10,277 bases of DNA, taken from contig FR894550.1 of NCBI GenBank assembly GCA_000436115.1, positions 21,707-31,983 on the forward strand. Direction: 5' to 3'. The translations under genes and the position numbers were made by a program. The notes under the pieces were generated by a model. The model saw only the letters and a program-made list of their open reading frames with translations. It was not told the DNA's origin and made no database searches. Source of the DNA: Firmicutes bacterium CAG:534 (GTDB lineage: Bacteria; Bacillota; Clostridia; Lachnospirales; Lachnospiraceae). Each line of letters starts with the position of its first letter. Position 1 is the first letter of the stretch. Of the stretch, positions 6,316-10,277 are shown piece after piece.

Positions 6316-6849
6316 TTATAGGTTCTTTCCCCGGTATTCCGCTCCAAGCCGGCACAGTAACGACATGAAAAGAAGCATGATCCCTAACGTTACGTTGATC
6401 CCTGCATCTACCTTAAACGGCGCTGCACCCTGTATCACCTGCGCCCCAATCTCATAAATCAGTTCTGTAATTACCTGAGTTCCAAGTGGAATGCAGATGG
6501 TCAGAATGCCCAGCCGCATCAGCTCCTTTGCCCCTTCCATATAAAAGGGCGTCCCCTGCGCAAGCTCATTTTTGCAGTAATGCTCCCCAAACTTTGCGAG
6601 CACTGCCCTTCCGGCACAAAGGATCATTCCCATAACCGCAGAGACATACACTGTGCCTGCGCTGAGCTTTTCCGACTGGATCAGGCTCTTTAAAGTGACG
6701 CTTCCAAGCTTTAGGTCTTTTGCCCCTACCGCCATACTCAGCATCCCCGCTATGCAAAAACAAAATCCTACAATGGAACAGATAAAGATCACCTTACAAA
6801 GGATCTTTCCAATATGAGACAGCTTTTGAATCGTATCTAATGTTTTCAC
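6316..6849 (-). CDS. Multi-pass membrane protein, DUF2975-like layout, function unknown
   Basis: A protein of 177 residues if started at GTG 6847-6849, which follows GGAAAG by four bases. The frame extends upstream to an ATG at 6930, but that part has no ribosome binding site, looks non-coding in composition, and would start upstream of or at the predicted transcription start near 6928. Four hydrophobic segments are visible at roughly residues 14-38, 68-84, 112-132 and 149-165, with the polar stretch CKNELAQGTPFYMEGAKELM between the second and third. That loop, followed by RLGILTICIPLGTQ, recalls small DUF2975-type membrane proteins, but the match is only by general layout. It is divergent from the hydrolase remnant to the right. 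No catalytic motif is seen. Confidence 0.65.
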   Translation of the reverse strand: MKTLDTIQKLSHIGKILCKVIFICSIVGFCFCIAGMLSMAVGAKDLKLGSVTLKSLIQSEKLSAGTVYVSAVMGMILCAGRAVLAKFGEHYCKNELAQGTPFYMEGAKELMRLGILTICIPLGTQVITELIYEIGAQVIQGAAPFKVDAGINVTLGIMLLFMSLLCRLGAEYRGKNL

Positions 6850-6934
6850 TTTACTTTCCACACCTTTCTGAAAAACTGCAACCTTACGCCAGATGATCTG
6901 CCAGTGAAAAGCAGCCTGGCTCTGTGACATTCTG

Positions 6935-6963
6935 ACTATAGCATTTCTTTTCTCTGCAATCCA
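6935..6963 (-). promoter_or_regulatory. Candidate extended -10 promoter for the membrane protein gene
   Basis: The minus strand carries TGCTATAGT, an extended -10 (TGn followed by TATAGT at 6935-6940), with TGGATT 17 bases upstream (6958-6963) as a weak -35. It would start transcripts near 6928, about 80 bases before the preferred GTG start of the membrane protein. The good -10 and poor -35 fit the extended -10 class. Confidence 0.4.
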
Positions 6964-7016
6964 TCAAAGAGAGGGTAAGTTGCAAATAAAACGGATAAGA
7001 TGTTAAGGCATTTCTC

Positions 7017-7051
7017 TTGACGCATAAGTTGGTTTGTGCTAACTCATGCGT
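7017..7051 (+). promoter_or_regulatory. Inverted repeat overlapping a possible promoter before the hydrolase remnant
   Basis: TTGACG (7017-7022) and TAACTC preceded by TGC (7040-7045) are 17 bases apart and could be a weak promoter with an extended -10. Overlaid on them is an imperfect inverted repeat, ACGCATAAGTT (7020-7030) and AACTCATGCGT (7041-7051), with one mismatch in 11 pairs and a 10-base centre. Because it covers the spacer and the -10, it looks like an operator; no T-run follows, so it is not a terminator. The gene it would serve starts at 7105 and is broken. Confidence 0.4.
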
Positions 7052-7104
7052 GAACAGGTCACTTTTTAAAGCAGAAAGCCTACAAATTAAGGAGAGAAAA
7101 GTCC

Positions 7105-7757
7105 ATGGAAAAATATGATATTACAAAACCGTTTCTTCTGCCCGTTGGAATGTACAAGCTCAACAAAAATCCGGGTTACAGCTTCCAGCTGAACCGCCTT
7201 GTCAATATGGATCTGGGGGATCTGGATGAGGTCCGCAGGATCGGCGATCAGATCACCGATAAGAAAAGCTGGAAATCCGTTCTTCAGGCGGTGGCAGATA
7301 CCGAGTATGAAAAGGGCAATATCCGCAGCGCCATGGGCTTTTACCGTATGGCCGCCTTTTTTATGGATTATGACGCCCCTGACAACAACGCCTGCTGGCA
7401 AAAAGCCAGAGAGCTTTTCTTTCTTTATTTTGAAGACTTTTTTAAAGGGGAGCATCCAAAGGGGTGATCGTCGTTCTCCTCGACATCATCCTTTACGGCT
7501 TTGGCTGGCTGATCAATCTTCTGCATCGGGTAAAAAAGGGAAAAGGCATGGATTTCTTTAAAACCTATTATGAGCGGATCGGCAGGCAGATGCACCTGCT
7601 GAAAAATGCAAAGTCTATTACCGCACGGGAAATCACTGAAAAAGAGCTTGGTGCTGATCACTGCAGCTGCGGCAACCAGCAGGTTGTCATGGACATGATC
7701 GATCTGTGGATCGAAAGTCTTAAACGGCGTGACGAGAGTCTGCAGCGGGCACATTAA
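7105..7757 (+). pseudogene. Alpha/beta hydrolase with large internal deletion and frame change
   Basis: The first part (7105-7467, 120 codons, ATG with AAGGAG ten bases upstream) matches the helical N-terminal region of a clostridial alpha/beta hydrolase family: KPFLLPVGMYKLNKNPGY, then LNRLVNMDLGDLDEVRR and a FYRMAAFFMDYDAPDNN stretch. It stops at a TGA. From 7464 another frame continues with VVLLDIILYGFGWLINLL and, near its end, KNAKSITAREITEKELGADH followed by CSCGNQQ, which corresponds to the C-terminal part of the same family with the catalytic histidine (DHC). The two parts give about 215 residues against roughly 400 in intact relatives. The whole lid, the nucleophile elbow GxSxG and the acidic residue region are missing, so it cannot be an active hydrolase. 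The 3' end overlaps the convergent remnant at 7720. Confidence 0.82.
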
Positions 7758-7937
7758 GCTCCTTGTATACTCCCTTTCTGCACTGCACGCTGCGAAGCGC
7801 CGTATGGGTGATCCCGAGAAGTCTATCCATTTCCTCTGCTGCATTTTCATAGATCCCACCGGTATGATGCACCAGAATGTAATCCGCTTCTTTCACCCTC
7901 CCGGCAGGCCAACCTGCTTATTTTTGGTAATTCCCAC
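7720..7937 (-). pseudogene. Small helix-turn-helix-like gene, frameshifted near the start
   Basis: Thirteen bases after the chemoreceptor stop a GTG (7935-7937) follows AAGGAG by eight bases and encodes GITKNKQVGLPGG, then TGA. One base back, a second frame continues with AGWPAGRVKEADYILVHHTG and later RLLGITHTALRSVQCRKGVYK, ending at TAA (7720-7722). Joined, the two make a protein of about 70 residues whose W-PAG-R-KEADYIL, G-T-ALRSV-RKG pattern looks like a short Myb/SANT-like helix-turn-helix. A deletion of one base in or before the run GGGAGGG explains the break; the site is not a standard -1 slippery heptamer. The last ten or so codons overlap the hydrolase remnant and are probably foreign. 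The ribosome binding site overlaps the chemoreceptor stop, so it was probably in that operon. Confidence 0.55.
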
Positions 7938-7949
7938 CTGTCGTTCTCC

Positions 7950-9482
7950 TTATCTGTCTGTTCTGATCTCATGAAGCTCCTGGGCCAATTTCCTGACCTT
8001 TGTAACCATTTGCTCAATTTCTTCCATTCCGGCGCTGTTTTCCTGCGTTGCCGCCGTTACATGTTCAATGGCTTTATAATTATCCTTTGTATTGCCGCTG
8101 ATCTGTTCCATGGCCTTTGCAACCTCATGGCTCCTTAACCGGATGCTTTCCGTTGTCTTTTCCATTTCCAGCATCTGATCCGACATTTTCTGGTTGGAGG
8201 CTGTAATGACACCTGTAGAGCTTCCCACCTTTTGAATGCTTTCCATACCGGTCTTTGTCAGCTTTGCGCTTTGTTCCATGGCAACCACGGCTTTTTCTGT
8301 ATTCTTTACTACCTCATGAACAATCTTTCCAATATCATCCACTGCGCCCTTTGTCTGCTCAGACAGCTTCTGGATCTGGTCTGCCACAACGGAAAAGCCT
8401 CTTCCGGCCTCTCCTGCCCTTGCCGCTTCAATGCTGGCATTTAAGGCCAGGATATTGGTCTGCCCGGAAATTCCCGTGATCAGCTGAATGATCCCTAAAA
8501 TTTCCTTTGATTCTTCCCCAAGCTGCGAGATAACGGCTCTGCACTCGTCCGTGCTTGCATTGATCTGTTCCATGCTCTTCATGGCAAAATCCATCTTGCT
8601 TTGATTGTCCTTTGTCTCCTCGTTTACATGCTCTGCCAGGGAGGAGATCTGGTTATTCATGTCGTTCAGTTCGATCAGTCTGTTGTTGATTTCCTTTGTC
8701 TTTTCATTCATTCCTTCAATTTCAGCCGTATTATCGCTGAAGCTCTGCAGCACCCCGGAGGTCTCCTCCACGATCCTTGCATTTGCCTTAGCTGACGATC
8801 CGGAAATCGTAGAGAGATCCTTTACCATGGTCAGCAGATAATCGGAGGTCTGGCCCGTCTTTTCCTGCATCCGCTTCATATCTTCCATCAGCTTTTCCTG
8901 CTCCTCTGCTCCTAACAGACTGGACAGCATTTCCGCAGTCCTCTTGCAGAGCATGGTAAAGATGGCCGCTAATGCCACTAAGATCAACGCTCTTGGAACA
9001 ATTCCAAATACCACCAGCTTATAGGTAGAGGTTAAGTTCTTATCCGGAAGTGTGTTTAATGCAAACGACACCCACTGTCCAACCGAAACTCCCACCACAG
9101 AAAGCACCGTAACCAGTATGTTCAGCCTTTTGGAAAAATACAGGCTGGCAATGGCTATGGCATAAATATAAAGCAGCACCACATGGTAGGTTAAAGTCAC
9201 CGCCGAGATTGTGACAAAGCTCACTGCAATGATGGTAAGCACATATTTTACAAAGGGCTGCTCCAGCTTTAACACATTTACAAGCAGGGTAGGCAGCCAT
9301 AAAAGCACCGCCGCCATGCCGTAGGCAATGGTCATGATCTTCATATCCACAATAAAGATCCCTGCCACGTTCATGAAATACACAAGTGTAAACATGACAA
9401 AGGTGATCCTCATCACCTTGGCAACGGCTTTATTCGCCTGCTTTTCATTTTTCACCAGTACATTACTGTTTCCTTCACCCAT
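7950..9482 (-). CDS. Methyl-accepting chemotaxis protein, six membrane segments, no HAMP seen
   Basis: A 510-residue chemoreceptor or MCP-like signalling protein that would control the CheA kinase through CheW. ATG at 9480-9482 follows GGAGGAAA by five bases. The N-terminal 180 residues are almost entirely membrane, with segments at about 24-45, 49-71, 80-98, 100-117, 121-142 and 155-178 and only short loops, so there is no extracellular ligand domain. A charged linker (190-215) leads straight into a long coiled coil; I see no HAMP domain. The signalling tip is intact: ISGQTNILALNASIEAARAG at 338-357 and GRGFSVVADQIQKLSEQT at 360-377, with the glutamate-rich methylation helices on both sides. 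The stimulus is unknown; intramembrane or internal sensing is likely. No flagellar or che genes are nearby. Confidence 0.93.
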   Translation of the reverse strand: MGEGNSNVLVKNEKQANKAVAKVMRITFVMFTLVYFMNVAGIFIVDMKIMTIAYGMAAVLLWLPTLLVNVLKLEQPFVKYVLTIIAVSFVTISAVTLTYHVVLLYIYAIAIASLYFSKRLNILVTVLSVVGVSVGQWVSFALNTLPDKNLTSTYKLVVFGIVPRALILVALAAIFTMLCKRTAEMLSSLLGAEEQEKLMEDMKRMQEKTGQTSDYLLTMVKDLSTISGSSAKANARIVEETSGVLQSFSDNTAEIEGMNEKTKEINNRLIELNDMNNQISSLAEHVNEETKDNQSKMDFAMKSMEQINASTDECRAVISQLGEESKEILGIIQLITGISGQTNILALNASIEAARAGEAGRGFSVVADQIQKLSEQTKGAVDDIGKIVHEVVKNTEKAVVAMEQSAKLTKTGMESIQKVGSSTGVITASNQKMSDQMLEMEKTTESIRLRSHEVAKAMEQISGNTKDNYKAIEHVTAATQENSAGMEEIEQMVTKVRKLAQELHEIRTDR

Positions 9483-9598
9483 TCTAGTTTCCTCCGTATG
9501 TTCTCATCCGATTATATGTCGCATTACAGTATAGCTCTTTTGTATCTTCCTGTCCTGCCTTTTCACATGACCTGCAAAAAACGGCCTATAAGTTGCAT
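9483..9598 (-). promoter_or_regulatory. Spacer upstream of the chemoreceptor with weak promoter candidates
   Basis: On the minus strand TATACT (9528-9533) lies 17 bases from AGGACA (9551-9556), a passable sigma-A promoter for the chemoreceptor; a TATAAT at 9511-9516 has no -35. I looked for a sigma-28 type promoter and did not find one. No hairpin with a T-run ends the ASKHA gene, so read-through from it is also possible. Confidence 0.3.
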
Positions 9599-10277
9599 CT
9601 ACCTTCTTTTGAGCGTCATGGCCTCCAGAAATCTTTCCTGGAAATTCTTCTCGTCTGCAAGCTCCACATGGAGGATCCTGCCTGCATCCTCCTCCATCTC
9701 CCGAACCACCTTTTCGGAAAAAAGCGCCAGACAGGCGCCCATTCCGGCGGCGCTTCCGATACTGCTTACCAGCTTTCCCTCTGCCTCCGGCAAAAGCCCG
9801 ATCTCTACTGCATCCTCTGCGGAAAGACTGCTTCCGAAGGATCCGGCAAGGTAGATCCCTGCAAGATCCGATTTCTTTGTTTCCGCTTTTTCCAGAACCA
9901 GATCTATGCCGCTGCGGATTGCGGCTATGGCAAGCTGAAGCTGTCTCACGTCTGCTGCTGTGATCCGCACGGCCTGCCCTTTTTCCCCTTCCCAGAGCAG
10001 GAAGCTGCGTCCCTCTTCCTCCTCCCGGATCCTTGTGCAGATCCGCTGGGGGGCTCCGTCCCTTCTTGCTTCGCTTTCACTTTTTAAATATCCGCTTTGA
10101 TCGATTATCTGAAGCTTAAGGAGCAGGGCAAGGGCGCTCAAAAGACCGGAACCGCAGATGCCCTTTGCTTTTTGTCCTCCGATCACCTGACATGCAAGCT
10201 CCTGCCTTGGAAACCCTCCTGTAAGTCCTACTGCCCTGATGGCCCCGGCGCAGGCGCCCATGCCCTGTGCGGCTGCC
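9599..10277 (-). CDS. ASKHA-domain reductive activator of corrinoid proteins (RACo/RamA-like), C-terminal part
   Basis: The visible 226 codons are the C-terminal part of an activator that uses ATP to drive re-reduction of a cobalamin protein from inactive Co(II) to Co(I). The frame stays open to the right edge, so the N-terminal ferredoxin domain and first part of the ASKHA fold are outside. Counted from the internal ATG at 10259-10261: AAAQGMGACAGAI spans the family CGMGA-PGAI motif, the phosphate-binding GICGSGLL is at 34-41, ITAADVRQLQLAIAAIRSGI at 100-119, AGSFGSSLSAEDAVEIGLLP at 139-158 and GSAAGMGA at 169-176, and it ends in the typical ADEKNFQERFLEAM. Nothing is missing from the part seen. 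Its corrinoid or methyltransferase partner is not in this window. Confidence 0.88.
   Translation of the reverse strand, partial: AAAQGMGACAGAIRAVGLTGGFPRQELACQVIGGQKAKGICGSGLLSALALLLKLQIIDQSGYLKSESEARRDGAPQRICTRIREEEEGRSFLLWEGEKGQAVRITAADVRQLQLAIAAIRSGIDLVLEKAETKKSDLAGIYLAGSFGSSLSAEDAVEIGLLPEAEGKLVSSIGSAAGMGACLALFSEKVVREMEEDAGRILHVELADEKNFQERFLEAMTLKRR

Noticed and set aside
6850..6930. Upstream ATG start for the membrane protein
   Set aside because: No ribosome binding site, unlikely composition, and it lies at or before the predicted transcription start; the GTG at 6849 has GGAAAG close upstream.
7425..7859. 144-codon minus-strand frame
   Set aside because: It is mostly the complement of the hydrolase remnant; the convincing minus-strand coding signal is in a different frame (7720-7937).
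7893..7937. Programmed -1 frameshift in the helix-turn-helix-like gene
   Set aside because: The site (CCG GGA GGG TGA) does not fit the usual X XXY YYZ slippery heptamer and no clear stimulatory hairpin was seen; a simple indel is more likely.
9540..9600. Terminator after the ASKHA gene (minus-strand run of T after GGCCG)
   Set aside because: No matching stem could be found in front of the T-run.

Overview
The window looks like chromosomal DNA of an anaerobic Gram-positive Firmicute, most likely a Lachnospiraceae or related Clostridia. The basis is the strong AGGAGG-type ribosome binding sites, moderate GC with AT-rich spacers, and the mix of families: a CD3324-family fragment, a DUF1062 fragment, an ASKHA/RACo-type corrinoid activator and a cytosolic-hairpin chemoreceptor. 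No database search was possible, so family names come from recognising motifs.

Left part (1-3317, + strand): the downstream end of a surface polysaccharide (capsule/EPS) cluster. It holds the 3' part of a Wzx-type flippase, a family 2 glycosyltransferase and a Wzy-type polymerase, closely spaced and each with a good Shine-Dalgarno sequence. Together they would add sugars to a lipid-linked repeat unit, flip it and polymerise it.

Middle part (3318-4928, - strand): a decaying stretch. It has a probably truncated DUF6796-like membrane protein overlapping a 43-aa membrane peptide, a near-perfect 17-bp inverted repeat that probably ends the next unit, a DUF1062 zinc-ribbon gene short at both ends, and a CD3324-type DNA-binding gene broken by one in-frame TAA. 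Two tiny coupled reading frames and a hairpin lie upstream of the last.

4929-6849 (- strand): rsgA, the ribosome-assembly GTPase. Upstream of it is a compact unit with a near-consensus sigma-70 promoter, a 21-codon reading frame with a Shine-Dalgarno sequence, and a strong intrinsic terminator. This predicts a transcript of about 155 nt that ends before rsgA, either a small RNA or an attenuated leader. Further upstream is a multi-pass membrane protein with a short orphan coding-like tail after it.

7105-7937: two more pseudogenes. One is an alpha/beta hydrolase on + that has lost its middle, including the nucleophile region. The other is a small helix-turn-helix-like gene on -, frameshifted just after its start and placed directly downstream of the chemoreceptor. 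7950-9482 (- strand) is an intact methyl-accepting chemotaxis protein with six membrane segments and no recognisable HAMP or extracellular sensor domain. The right edge (9599-10277, - strand) is the C-terminal part of an ASKHA-domain reductive activator of corrinoid proteins.

I see no transposase, phage gene, tRNA, rRNA or CRISPR array. The most notable things are the run of independently broken genes beside the polysaccharide cluster and the promoter/mini-ORF/terminator unit before rsgA. I did not find a convincing new multi-gene system.
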